Source of the DNA: JAABTL01 sp964465355
Lineage (GTDB): Bacteria > Deinococcota > Deinococci > Deinococcales > Trueperaceae
NCBI GenBank assembly: GCA_964465355.1
Contig: CAYXJZ010000007.1
Location: 4,228 to 68,227, forward strand
Reading direction: 5' to 3'
Length of the DNA: 64,000 nt
Of the stretch, positions 21,979 through 31,232 are shown one piece after another. The notes beneath the pieces were generated by a model that made no database searches, was not told the DNA's origin, and worked only from the letters and a program-made list of their open reading frames with translations. Made by a program: the position numbers and the translations under genes. The first letter of the stretch is position 1, and each line of letters starts with the position of its first letter.

Positions 21979-24630
21979 GTGCTGAGGACGCTTTCGCATA
22001 GGGGCGGGCTGTGGCTGGCCGTGGCGCTGATCTGGCTGTTGGCTGCCTGCTCGTCCACTGGTGGCCCTTCACCGTTCGTGGCAGGCAACGAGTGGCATGG
22101 CGCCGTGCCGGACGGCGCCACCGTGGTTACTGCTGCCGTGTTCGAGCAGTTGTTCCGCAGTGGCCGGCTCGTCATCGCCCTGGAGGACGACGAGCAGACC
22201 CAGGCGGTGGCGCGTGACGATGCCTTCCGGTCGGCGCGTGCTCAGCTGGCCGGCCTCGCGGATCCGAGCGAGGTCATCCAGGACCTGATCGACTTCGCCA
22301 TGGACGAGGACGGCGACACCGGCGGCATCGAGACCGAGACGGAGGCGGGCGTCTACGGCTTGCTCGGTGTCGGCGACCAGGTGGCCGCCGCCGTGGCCGC
22401 CGCCGAGCGGGCGCAGGACGTCGGCCAAGCGCTCTCCGACTACACGCTCAGCTACGGGCTGATGGAGGCCGACCTGCGCGCCAGCCTGCCGCCGCCCGCT
22501 TCCCTGGTCGGGGCTGGTCTGGCCGAGGTCAGGAGCGCGCTCGCCCAGGCCGATGAGCTGCTGGCCTCCCTGATCGACTTGGACCGCGTGACGTACGTGC
22601 CCGACGGGCTGGGTGCGCCAGGCCCGAGCGACCTGCTCGCTCCGCAGCAAGTTCAGACCAGTGGTGACCAGGGCAACAACTGCGTCGTCCCGACGGGCTA
22701 CATCGCTCACTACTGGTACCCACTTCGGAACTTCGTCTCGCCCGTCAAGGATCAGGCCAACCGCGGGACCTGCTGGGCCTTCGCCGCCATCGGCGCCGTC
22801 GAGAGCCGCGAACTCGTCCAGAGCTACCGCACGGTGAACCTCTCGGAGCAGTTCCTCGTCAACCAGGTCAAGTACCGCTGGGCGAGGGACGACTACGCGG
22901 AGGGCTACTTCGCCAACCGGGCCTTGCAGCAAGCCATCGACGCCCGCTTCGGGCTGCCACCCGAGAGCGCATGGGTCTACAACCGTTCGGCCAACCGCGC
23001 AAGCACGGAGGAGGGCTCGGCGGCGCACTTCGTCGGCAGTTGCGTCGATTACACAGGCGGACCATGCTCCGAGACCTCGCATCAGTCCGAGTTCTTCTGC
23101 ACGGTGATCCAGGTGGTCGGGACCAACGTGCCGTACTGCGGCTACTCGGTGTCGACCTTCACGGGCAACACCACGCCCGCCTCGCCCGCGACCCAGATCT
23201 GGGCGAGCGGCCAGAGCTTCGAACTCAACCGTTACCGGCAGTACCTGGCGCAAGGCCACGTGATCCTGGCCTCACTCACGGTCTACCGGGGCTTCAACTC
23301 GCCGGTGAACGGCGTCGTGACCGACTACAGCAAGGAGTGCGACAAGAACGGGGCCGCCACCAAGAAGTGCGGCGGTCACGCCGTCCAGATCGTCGGCTTC
23401 CTGTCGAACGAGCAACTCGCCACGGTCCTTGGCCCGGCCACCCACGGTGGCGGCGGGCTGTTCATCGTCAAGAACTCATGGGGCTGCTTCTACGGCGACG
23501 GTGGCTACGTCTACGTGCCGGCCGACTACGTCGAGCAGGTGTTCACGGAGATGAGCGTCCTGGCCTTCGACCAGACGCGGTCAACGCAGTGGCAGCAGGA
23601 GCAGACCAGGCCTGGTACCCATGAGACGCCGGTCGTCACGCTGACGGGGCACGCCCAGACCGCCGACCTGCGCGTGCCGGTCGACCTGGCCGCCTACTTC
23701 ACCGTCATGCACTCCGCCACCAGCAGCGTCACGCTGCAAGTGACATCCAACGTCTCCGGGGTCGTCTACTCTGGGCCCTTCACGATCAAGTACCCGGCCT
23801 TCGGCTCCCCGACACTGCCCATCACCTTCACGGCAACGGGGACGCACAGGCTGACGGTCACGGCCACCTACCTCGGCCGGTCCGCCTCGGTCAGCTTCAA
23901 CCTCATCGTCGTCAACGATCCGCCCACCATCGCCCTCTCCTACACGGGCAGCCCACAGCAGGGCGTCCCCTTCCCCATCACCGCCAACGTCACCGACCCC
24001 AACGAGTCGGGGCAGGCGGGGATGTGCTCGCGGATGACGTGGACGGCCGGCGGCGGTGGGACCGTGTCCGGCTCCGGCTGCCTGGTTCAGGTGACCTGGC
24101 CGTCGCAGGGGAACTACACGGTCACGGCGAGCACCACGGACAGCGAGGGCCGCTCTGGGACCAGGACGCAGACGCTGAGCGTGGGACCACCGCCCGTCGA
24201 CCCCAACCCGGTGATCACCAGCTACTCCCTCAGGAGCATCGACAACCTCCTCTTGCCCGGCGGCATCTGGAGCTGTGTGCTCAACATCGTCCCTTCCTTC
24301 GCCACGGTGGATCTGCGCCAGACGGCGTGCCAGTACCTCACCGTGCCCGAGCCGCGCTACAAGGCGCTCGTGAGCGTCAGCAACCCGAACGCGGAGACGC
24401 TCAGCTACACGTGGAGGCTCTACGTCACCTACTCGGGGGCTGAGCATCAGCTGAGCAGCGAGACGACCACCTTGCCGGAGTGGTCGCCATGGTACCCACG
24501 CGCCAACGTCGGCGAGACCACCAACCCTTGCCGCATCGTCGTGACGGTCAACGCGCCCGACCCGAGCCGCAGCAAGACGACCACCGTGTGGATGGGCTCC
24601 TGCACCTACTGGACCAGCTACGTGGGCTGA
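21979..24630 (+). CDS. Papain-like (C1) cysteine protease lipoprotein
   Basis: An 883-aa exported lipoprotein: signal with lipobox LAAC (Cys24), a long alpha-helical N-terminal region (to ~230), a papain-fold domain (~240-540) and Ig-like beta domains to the end (~545-885; PPTIALSYTGSP is the start of a second one). The catalytic set is complete: Gln259 (VKDQ), Cys265 (GTCWAF), His467 (GGHAVQIVGF), Asn499 (VKNSWG); the Gln-Cys spacing of six equals papain. Several extra cysteines in the insert between Cys265 and His467 suggest disulfides. GTG start with GAGGAGG ahead. The promoter has 11-bp repeats. Placement after two SARP-like regulators suggests control by one of them. Confidence 0.85.
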   Translation: MLRTLSHRGGLWLAVALIWLLAACSSTGGPSPFVAGNEWHGAVPDGATVVTAAVFEQLFRSGRLVIALEDDEQTQAVARDDAFRSARAQLAGLADPSEVIQDLIDFAMDEDGDTGGIETETEAGVYGLLGVGDQVAAAVAAAERAQDVGQALSDYTLSYGLMEADLRASLPPPASLVGAGLAEVRSALAQADELLASLIDLDRVTYVPDGLGAPGPSDLLAPQQVQTSGDQGNNCVVPTGYIAHYWYPLRNFVSPVKDQANRGTCWAFAAIGAVESRELVQSYRTVNLSEQFLVNQVKYRWARDDYAEGYFANRALQQAIDARFGLPPESAWVYNRSANRASTEEGSAAHFVGSCVDYTGGPCSETSHQSEFFCTVIQVVGTNVPYCGYSVSTFTGNTTPASPATQIWASGQSFELNRYRQYLAQGHVILASLTVYRGFNSPVNGVVTDYSKECDKNGAATKKCGGHAVQIVGFLSNEQLATVLGPATHGGGGLFIVKNSWGCFYGDGGYVYVPADYVEQVFTEMSVLAFDQTRSTQWQQEQTRPGTHETPVVTLTGHAQTADLRVPVDLAAYFTVMHSATSSVTLQVTSNVSGVVYSGPFTIKYPAFGSPTLPITFTATGTHRLTVTATYLGRSASVSFNLIVVNDPPTIALSYTGSPQQGVPFPITANVTDPNESGQAGMCSRMTWTAGGGGTVSGSGCLVQVTWPSQGNYTVTASTTDSEGRSGTRTQTLSVGPPPVDPNPVITSYSLRSIDNLLLPGGIWSCVLNIVPSFATVDLRQTACQYLTVPEPRYKALVSVSNPNAETLSYTWRLYVTYSGAEHQLSSETTTLPEWSPWYPRANVGETTNPCRIVVTVNAPDPSRSKTTTVWMGSCTYWTSYVG

Positions 24631-24665
24631 GGAGCGGTCGTACTGGTTGCTCGGGCATAGGGAAA

Positions 24666-24689
24666 GGCCCCGTCGCTAGCGACGGGGCC
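24666..24689. terminator. Bidirectional terminator between protease gene and tRNAs
   Basis: A perfect 24-bp palindrome (GGCCCCGTCGCT and its complement) forms a very strong hairpin. On the minus strand it is followed by TTTCCC, on the plus strand by a weak T-containing run. It ends both the plus-strand protease transcript and the minus-strand tRNA transcript. Confidence 0.7.
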
Positions 24690-24696
24690 CTCGTTC

Positions 24697-24771
24697 TGGT
24701 AGGCGCGGCCAGGATTGAACTGGCGACCCCCACAGTGTCAATGTGGTGCTCTCCCGCTGAGCTACGCGCCT
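24697..24771 (-). tRNA. tRNA-Val (anticodon GAC)
   Basis: A 75-nt cloverleaf with encoded CCA. Acceptor arms AGGCGCG and CGCGCCT pair perfectly; the D-arm has AGCTCAGCGGGAGAGC; the anticodon stem CCACA/TGTGG holds the loop TTGACAC with GAC; the T-arm loop is TTCAATC. Confidence 0.95.
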
Positions 24772-24818
24772 GCGTCTTGGTTCCTGCACGGCCGTCGGGA
24801 CCGGCCTGCAGCGTGGGT

Positions 24819-24893
<75 letters not shown>

Positions 24894-25041
24894 GCACCAG
24901 CTCGTCGCCTGTCGCCCCGCTGGCGCCAAGGCGAAGGGCAGGTTAGCAACCGTTGACAGGGCCTGTCAACGAGCGAGGCGGCATGGATCATGCGCGCAGC
25001 GCTGCGCCCGCGCAGACGACAGCCCGCGCCCGCCCCCCGGT

Positions 25042-25047
25042 TAGGAT
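25042..25047 (+). promoter_or_regulatory. Leaderless -10 box (TAGGAT) of dnaE
   Basis: TAGGAT followed by 6 nt and then the ATG of dnaE; no ribosome binding site is present. Confidence 0.55.
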
Positions 25048-25053
25048 CGGCCC

Positions 25054-28000
25054 ATGGTGGATCACGTGCATGCAACCGGTCCGAAGAGCTTCGCCCACCT
25101 CCACCAGCACACCTCCTACTCCCTGCTGGACGGCGCTGCCCGCATCAAGGACCTGGTGACCTGGGTCAAGGAGGTCACGCCTGGGCAAGCCGCCCTCGCC
25201 ATGACCGACCACGGCAACATGCACGGCGCCATCGAGTTCTACAAGGCCTGCGCCAGCCAGGGGGTGCAGCCCATCGTGGGCTTCGAGGCCTATGTGGCCG
25301 CCGGCTCGCGCTTCGAGAAGAAGCGGCCGGAAGGCCGCTTGGACGGCGGCTACCACCACCTCACCCTGCTGGCCAAGGACATGGCCGGCTACCGCAACCT
25401 CTGCCAGCTCTCCAGCCGCGCCTACCTCGAGGGCTTCTACATGAAGCCGCGGGTGGACTACGAACTGCTGCAGGAGCACCGTGAAGGTGTGATCGCCCTC
25501 TCCGGCTGCTTGGGGGCGGTGCTGCCGCGCACGCTGCTCGACGTGGGCTTCGAGGCCGGCGAGGAGGTGCTGCAGCGCTACCTTCAGGTCTTCGGTGACG
25601 ACTACTTCATCGAGCTGCAGGACCACGGCCTGCCCGACCAGAAGCGCCTCAACCCCATGCTCAAGGAGCTGGCCAACAAGTACGGCCTCGGCATGGTGGC
25701 CACCAACGACGGCCACTACGTGCGCAAGGAGGACGCCCGCGCGCACGAGGCGCTGCTTTCCATCCAGACCAAGACCGTGCTCTCGGACGAGGACCGCTTC
25801 CGCTTTCCCTGCGACGAGTTCTACGTCAAGACGCCGGAGGAGATGGCGGAGGCCATCGACGAGGCCGAGTACCAGGGGGCCCTTGCCAACACCATGGTGG
25901 TGGCCGCACGCTGCAACCTTGAGCTGCCCATCGGCGACAGGCGGGTGTACCAGATGCCCGAGGTGCCGCTGCCGGCCGGCCGCAGCCTGGTCGAGCAGTT
26001 GCGGCTGAAGAGCTACGAAGGCCTTGGCCAGCGTTACCCCGATCGCGTCACAGAGGCCATGTGGCGCAGGTACCTCGAAGTGGCCGACAGCAGCCAGCCC
26101 GCCATCGACCATGTCCCTGCCGCAGACGACGCCCCGCTGGAGCAGGTGTGGTTGCGTCTGGCCGGGCATGCAGAGCGCGTCCGTCTGGCCAAGCAGGCCG
26201 ACGGTGCCGCTGGACGTGACGAGAACCCGCTCCTCGACGCGCTCTCAGAGGTCTGGGACGACGAAGAGGCCATGACCATCTTGCGCAGGGCCGAGTTCGA
26301 GCTGGGCGTCATCATGGCCATGGGCTACCCCGACTACTTCCTGATCGTGGCCGACTTCATCGGCTGGGCCAAGGACCAAGGCATCGCCGTCGGCCCCGGT
26401 CGCGGCTCGGGCGCCGGCAGCATCGTCGCCTACGCCTTGCGCATCACCGACATCGACCCCTTGGTCTATGGCCTGCTCTTCGAGCGCTTCCTCAACCCCG
26501 ACCGCGTGTCGCTGCCCGACTTCGACATCGACTTCTCCGACCTGCGCCGCAACGAGGTGGTCGACTACGTGCGTCGCACCTACGGTGATGACAAGGTGGC
26601 GCTCATCGCCACCTTCAACACCATGGCCTCCCGCGCGGCCATCAAGGACGCTGCGCGCGTCATGGAGGCCTCCTTCACCGAGGCTGATCGCCTGTCCAAG
26701 CTGGTGCCTGCCGTCTACGGCCGATCCGTGCCCATCAGCCAGGCGCTCGAGGAGATCCCCGAGTTCAAGCAGCTCTACCAGGCCGGCGCCCAGCCCTACG
26801 TCGACATGGCGATGAGGCTCGAAGGCCTCACCCGCAACGCCTCGGTGCACGCCGCCGGCGTCATCATCTCCCGCCGACCCATCGTGGAACTCGCCCCCGT
26901 CTTCCGCAGCGGTGACGGCCCCATCGTCTGCCAGTACGGCATGGCCTCCGTCGAAGAACTCGGCTTCCTCAAGATGGACTTCCTCGGCCTACGCACCCTC
27001 TCCTTCATCGAAACCGCCGTACGCATCGTCCAGCAAGTCCAAGGCATCACCCTCGACCCAAGCACCTTCCCCCTCGACGACCCAGACACCTTCGCCCTCT
27101 TCGCCCGCGGCGACACCGCAGGCGTCTTCCAATACGAGTCATCCGGCATGGTCGACACCCTGCGCAAGCTCAAACCAGGACGCATCCAAGACCTCATCGC
27201 CGTCAACGCCCTCTACCGACCCGGCCCCATGGAGAACATCCCCGCCTACATCCGCCGCCACCACGGCACCGAACCCGTGAGCTACGACGACACCCCCAAC
27301 GCCGCCCCTCTCCTCACCCCCATCTTGGAGGAGACCCACGGCATCCCCGTCTACCAGGAACAGATCATGCAGATCGGCCGAGCCGTCGCCGGCTACAGCC
27401 TCGGCGAAGCCGACCTGTTGCGCAAGGCCATGGGCAAGAAGCAGATCACCGAGATGGTCAAGCACCGTGTCATCTTCGAGGAAGGCGCCAAAGCCAAAGG
27501 CATCCCCGCCATCGAAGCCAACCGCATCTTCGACCTGCTCGAACGCTTCGCCAACTACGGCTTCAACAAAGCCCACTCCGCCGCCTACAGCCTCCTCGGC
27601 TACCAGACCGCCTACCTCAAGACCCACTACCCCCTCGCCTTCATCGCCGCCCTGCTCACCGTTGAACGAGGCAACAGCGACAAGGTGGCCGAGTACATCA
27701 CCGACGCACGCCACTTGGGCATCGAGGTGCGACCACCCGACATCAACACCTCCACCGGCGACTTCACCCCAGACGGCCAGGTCGTGCGCTTCGGCCTCTA
27801 CGGCGTCAAGAACGTCGGTGACACCGCCGTCGACCACCTCCTCATCGAGCGCGACAGCGGCGGCCGCTTCAAGGATCTCTACGACTTCTGCCGCAGGGTG
27901 GACGGTCGGCTGCTCAACAAGCGTGCCCTCGAGTCGCTGATCAAGGGTGGCGCCTTCGACGGCATCGGCGACAGGGCCGCCATGCTGGCCGACCTGGAGG

Positions 28001-28884
28001 CCGCGATGAAATGGGGCGCCAGCGTGCGCGAACAGGAGGCCGGCGGTCAGATGGGCCTCTTCGCCGTCGACGAGCTGCGACCACCATCGGTCTCCTCTGC
28101 CCAGCCGATCCACCCCCTCGAGCTGCTACGCATGGAGAAGGACGCCCTCGGCCTCTACCTCTCTGACCACCCCATGTCGGAGTACCCGGGCCTGGCCGAG
28201 GCCGCCACCTGCACCGTGGCCGGCGTGGACAGTTGGTGGCGCGACCTGGCGGAGGAGCAGGGCACCGTGGCCGGCGGCCGTCAACGGGTGGCGCTGACGG
28301 GTCTGCTGCAGAACGTGAGCAAGCGCCCCACCAAGAAGGGCAACATGATGGCCCGCTTCGAGCTGGCCGATCACAGTGGCAGCCGCGAGGTGGTGGCCTT
28401 CGGCCGGGTGTTCGACGAGATCGCCGGCCTGCTGCAGGCCGATGCGCCCGTGCTGCTGGTCTGCGAGGTCAGCGAGGACGGCGAGGCCCTGCGGTTGGTG
28501 GCCGAGAAGATGCTGCGCTGGGACCGACGAGGGAACGGCGGGCCGCGACTGCCCGAGCTGGCGGTGCTCTCCTTCGACCTGGACGGGGTAGGCCCGCTGC
28601 AGCTACGGGAGCTGCGTGCGCTGCTCGACGATCAGGCTGGTCCACTGCCGGTCCGCCTCTTCGCGCGCGGCGAGGAGGGCGTGGTGCAGTACGAGGTCGA
28701 CGGCGTGCGCGTCGCTGCCGACGGCGTCGGGGAGCTTTCGGCGAACCTGCCATGGCTGCAGGCCTCGATCAGCGTCGACCCAAAGCCTTGGATGGCGGCG
28801 GAGCGGGGTCGCAACGGCAACGGCTGGGGCCGCAAGGGTGGCGAGGGCGGCATGGCCAGCGGCGCGGCGGAGGTGCCGTTCTAG
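25054..28884 (+). CDS. dnaE: DNA polymerase III subunit alpha
   Basis: The replicative polymerase subunit (1276 aa, DnaE type). Order: PHP domain from residue ~10 (HLHQHTSYSLLDGA, then MTDHGNMHG), palm and fingers (GPGRGSGAGSIVAYAL; catalytic acidic motif PDFDIDF near 490; GQIGRAVAGYS-like MQIGRAVAGYSLG and the FNKAHSAAYSLLGYQTAYLK region), then tandem HhH, OB fold (~1070-1160) and a C-terminal tail rich in Gly/Arg. No intein. The ATG fits a leaderless start. From about 26880 to 27730 codon choice shifts to CTC, GAA, CAA, AAA and CCA against CTG, GAG, CAG, AAG and CCG elsewhere in the gene. Confidence 0.96.
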   Translation: MVDHVHATGPKSFAHLHQHTSYSLLDGAARIKDLVTWVKEVTPGQAALAMTDHGNMHGAIEFYKACASQGVQPIVGFEAYVAAGSRFEKKRPEGRLDGGYHHLTLLAKDMAGYRNLCQLSSRAYLEGFYMKPRVDYELLQEHREGVIALSGCLGAVLPRTLLDVGFEAGEEVLQRYLQVFGDDYFIELQDHGLPDQKRLNPMLKELANKYGLGMVATNDGHYVRKEDARAHEALLSIQTKTVLSDEDRFRFPCDEFYVKTPEEMAEAIDEAEYQGALANTMVVAARCNLELPIGDRRVYQMPEVPLPAGRSLVEQLRLKSYEGLGQRYPDRVTEAMWRRYLEVADSSQPAIDHVPAADDAPLEQVWLRLAGHAERVRLAKQADGAAGRDENPLLDALSEVWDDEEAMTILRRAEFELGVIMAMGYPDYFLIVADFIGWAKDQGIAVGPGRGSGAGSIVAYALRITDIDPLVYGLLFERFLNPDRVSLPDFDIDFSDLRRNEVVDYVRRTYGDDKVALIATFNTMASRAAIKDAARVMEASFTEADRLSKLVPAVYGRSVPISQALEEIPEFKQLYQAGAQPYVDMAMRLEGLTRNASVHAAGVIISRRPIVELAPVFRSGDGPIVCQYGMASVEELGFLKMDFLGLRTLSFIETAVRIVQQVQGITLDPSTFPLDDPDTFALFARGDTAGVFQYESSGMVDTLRKLKPGRIQDLIAVNALYRPGPMENIPAYIRRHHGTEPVSYDDTPNAAPLLTPILEETHGIPVYQEQIMQIGRAVAGYSLGEADLLRKAMGKKQITEMVKHRVIFEEGAKAKGIPAIEANRIFDLLERFANYGFNKAHSAAYSLLGYQTAYLKTHYPLAFIAALLTVERGNSDKVAEYITDARHLGIEVRPPDINTSTGDFTPDGQVVRFGLYGVKNVGDTAVDHLLIERDSGGRFKDLYDFCRRVDGRLLNKRALESLIKGGAFDGIGDRAAMLADLEAAMKWGASVREQEAGGQMGLFAVDELRPPSVSSAQPIHPLELLRMEKDALGLYLSDHPMSEYPGLAEAATCTVAGVDSWWRDLAEEQGTVAGGRQRVALTGLLQNVSKRPTKKGNMMARFELADHSGSREVVAFGRVFDEIAGLLQADAPVLLVCEVSEDGEALRLVAEKMLRWDRRGNGGPRLPELAVLSFDLDGVGPLQLRELRALLDDQAGPLPVRLFARGEEGVVQYEVDGVRVAADGVGELSANLPWLQASISVDPKPWMAAERGRNGNGWGRKGGEGGMASGAAEVPF

Positions 28885-28901
28885 GTCCAGTGCGGCCGAA
28901 C

Positions 28902-30005
28902 TCAGGCCCAGTGCGTGGACGTCGGCCGGCCACGCTGCACGTCCACCTGGGTGGCCGCCAGCTTGAACTGCTGCGCCGAGGTGGCCGCGTGCATGGCGGT
29001 CTCGTAGCTGATGTCGTCGTTGGCGTAGAGCTCGGCCAGGTGGTCGTCGAAGAGCTGCATGCCGTCCATGCGCGAGTCGCGGATGGCGTCGTAGACCTCG
29101 CCGGTGCGTTGCTCGTCCTTGACCAGGTCGCGGATGCGCAGGGTGCCCTTGAGCACCTCCATGGCCGCCACCCGGCCTCCCCCGCCCGCTCGCGGCAGCA
29201 GCCGCTGCGAGACGATGCCGACCAGCGACTCGGCGAAGAGCACGCGGGCCACCTCGCGCTCGTGGGGTGGGAACAGCTCCATCATGCGGTTGATGGTGCG
29301 GGCCGCGTCCTGGGTGTGCAGGGTGGAGAACACCAGGTGGCCTGTCTGGGCGGCCGACAGCGCGGCGGCCGCGGTGAGGTGGTCGCGGATCTCGCCGATC
29401 ATGATCACGTCAGGGTCCTGCCGCATGGCGGCCTTGAGGGCGTCGGCGAAGGACACGGCGTCCACGCCCAGCTCGCGTTGCACGATGGCGGAGCGCTTGG
29501 AGCGGTGCAGGTACTCGATGGGGTCTTCGATGGTGACGATCATCTTGTTGTGAACGCGGTTGATCTCGTCGACCACGCGGGCCAAGGTGGTGGACTTGCC
29601 CGAGCCCGTTGGGCCCGTCACCAGTACGATGCCCTTCTCCTGGTCGCGGAAGTAGTCGATGGTGTCCTGGGGCAGGTTGACCACGGCCAGGGCGCGCTCG
29701 TCCGAGTTGATGATGCGCAGCACGGCGCTCACGCTGCCGCGTTGGCGGAAGAGGTTGACCCTGAAGCGTCCGAGCCCTGCCACGCTGTAGGCCAGGTCGA
29801 TCTGGTGACGATCGCTGAAGAGCATGCGCTGGCGTTCGTCGCACATGGCGTCGACCAGCTTGTCGGTGAAGGCCGGCGCGATCTTGGTGTCCGCCACCGG
29901 TGTGAGCTTCCCGTGCACGCGGGCAAGGGGCGGCAGCCCCACGTGCAGGTGGAGGTCCGAAGCGCCCCGCTCGACCAAGGTTCGCAGCAGGTCATGGAAG
30001 TTCAC
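28902..30005 (-). CDS. pilT: Twitching motility ATPase PilT
   Basis: The hexameric retraction ATPase of type IV pili (367 aa), which powers twitching and DNA uptake. N-terminal PAS-like domain starts NFHDLLRTLVERGASDLHLH; Walker A GPTGSGKST at 131-139; Asp box TIEDPIEYLH; Walker B DPDVIMIGEIRD; His box FSTLHTQDAA; the C-terminal end carries the retraction-type helix. The GTG is chosen because TATCGT lies 7 nt before it and the protein then begins like other PilT; a GTG three codons upstream directly abuts the -10. It converges with dnaE, 17 nt apart, without a clear terminator. dprA in this window suits a natural transformation role. Confidence 0.92.
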   Translation of the reverse strand: MNFHDLLRTLVERGASDLHLHVGLPPLARVHGKLTPVADTKIAPAFTDKLVDAMCDERQRMLFSDRHQIDLAYSVAGLGRFRVNLFRQRGSVSAVLRIINSDERALAVVNLPQDTIDYFRDQEKGIVLVTGPTGSGKSTTLARVVDEINRVHNKMIVTIEDPIEYLHRSKRSAIVQRELGVDAVSFADALKAAMRQDPDVIMIGEIRDHLTAAAALSAAQTGHLVFSTLHTQDAARTINRMMELFPPHEREVARVLFAESLVGIVSQRLLPRAGGGGRVAAMEVLKGTLRIRDLVKDEQRTGEVYDAIRDSRMDGMQLFDDHLAELYANDDISYETAMHAATSAQQFKLAATQVDVQRGRPTSTHWA

Positions 30006-30012
30006 GCTCCAC

Positions 30013-30018
30013 ACGATA
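30013..30018 (-). promoter_or_regulatory. Leaderless -10 box (TATCGT) of pilT
   Basis: TATCGT followed by 7 nt and then GTG on the minus strand; it decides the start codon over the GTG nine bases earlier. Confidence 0.5.
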
Positions 30019-30114
30019 ACCGCAAAGGCAGATGGTTCACCGCTGCCTCAGGATCGAAGACGTAAACTGTGCACCTATGCGACGCACCATACGTCTCGCT
30101 CGCGGGGGTCGGTC

Positions 30115-31182
30115 ATGCTCAGGCTGCTGATCCCCCTCGTGGCGATCCTGACCATCGCCTTCGGCTGGATGTGGTTCAGCCAGCAACGACAGGCGCCCGC
30201 CAACCCCGCCACCGCCTCGGCCCCACAGGCCAGCCAGACGCAGCAGGCCGCGCCTGCTGACGACGAAGCCGAAGCGCCTGTGGCCGAGCCGGAGGAAGCC
30301 ACCGAGGCTGCCGAGCCAGAGCAGGAGCCGGCAGACAGCGACCCGGCCGCAGCCGAGTCGCCGGCCCAGAGCCCTGCCGACGAGCCTGTCGAGCCGTCCG
30401 AGGCCGCTGCCCAAGCACGGGAGCCGTCGGTGCCGGAAGGCTACGTGGTGGTCGAGCCCTTGGTGAGCGAACGGCGCGTTGCCTTCGAGGCTGCCGATGA
30501 CGTGCTCGACCCGGCGCTGGACTACGCCGCCATCATCAGCACCAACCGCGGCGACATCGTCGTCGATCTCTTCGAGGAACAGACGCCACGCACCGTCAAC
30601 AACTTCGTCTTCCTCGCCCTGCACCGCTACTACGACGGCATCGTCTTCCACCGCGTCATCGAGAGCTTCATGGCGCAGACCGGCGACCCCACCGGCACCG
30701 GCACGGGTGGCCCCGGCTACCAGTTCGCCGACGAGATCGTCACGGATCTCCGCCACGACACCCCTGGCGTGCTCTCGATGGCCAACGCCGGTGCTGACAC
30801 CAACGGCAGCCAGTTCTTCATCACCTTCGCCGAGACCCCATGGCTGGACGGCGCCCACAGCGTCTTCGGTCGGGTGACGCAGGGCTTGGATCTGCTGGAC
30901 GACATCGTGCGCATCGATCCGAGCGGCGGCCCCGTCGCCTACGCCTTGTTGAGCGCACCGGTGTCGGAGCTGCGTGCCCAAGGTGTGGATCTGGAAGGCG
31001 AAGGCAGTGTCGAGGAGGCCCTGACCGCAGCGCTTGGCGCACCCCCGGTGAGCGGCCCCAACATGGAGGTGGCCGGCTGGCGTGTGGTCATCGGCACCGT
31101 CGCCGGTCAACCGGCCGCTGGCTTCTTCCCCTTCCCTGATGTCATGGAACGTGTCACCATCATCTCGCGACCACGCGGCTAG
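30115..31182 (+). CDS. Membrane-anchored cyclophilin-type peptidyl-prolyl isomerase
   Basis: A 355-aa protein with an N-terminal membrane anchor (LLIPLVAILTIAFGWMWF), a long Pro/Ala/Glu-rich linker (residues ~25-110) and a cyclophilin domain. Key cyclophilin features are present: FHRVI with the catalytic Arg, FMAQTGDPTGTGTGGPGY, NGSQFFITF and SVFGRV. About 90 residues follow the canonical domain, including GPNMEVAGWRVVIG, that are not part of usual cyclophilins. It probably folds proteins outside the cytoplasmic membrane. TAAACT at 30063-30068 may be the -10; GGGGGTCGG precedes the ATG. Followed by a second cyclophilin gene. Confidence 0.88.
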   Translation: MLRLLIPLVAILTIAFGWMWFSQQRQAPANPATASAPQASQTQQAAPADDEAEAPVAEPEEATEAAEPEQEPADSDPAAAESPAQSPADEPVEPSEAAAQAREPSVPEGYVVVEPLVSERRVAFEAADDVLDPALDYAAIISTNRGDIVVDLFEEQTPRTVNNFVFLALHRYYDGIVFHRVIESFMAQTGDPTGTGTGGPGYQFADEIVTDLRHDTPGVLSMANAGADTNGSQFFITFAETPWLDGAHSVFGRVTQGLDLLDDIVRIDPSGGPVAYALLSAPVSELRAQGVDLEGEGSVEEALTAALGAPPVSGPNMEVAGWRVVIGTVAGQPAAGFFPFPDVMERVTIISRPRG

Positions 31183-31232
31183 GGCGTGCCACGTTCGTCA
31201 ACGGCCCTAGCCCAACGAGAGGACACCCCACC

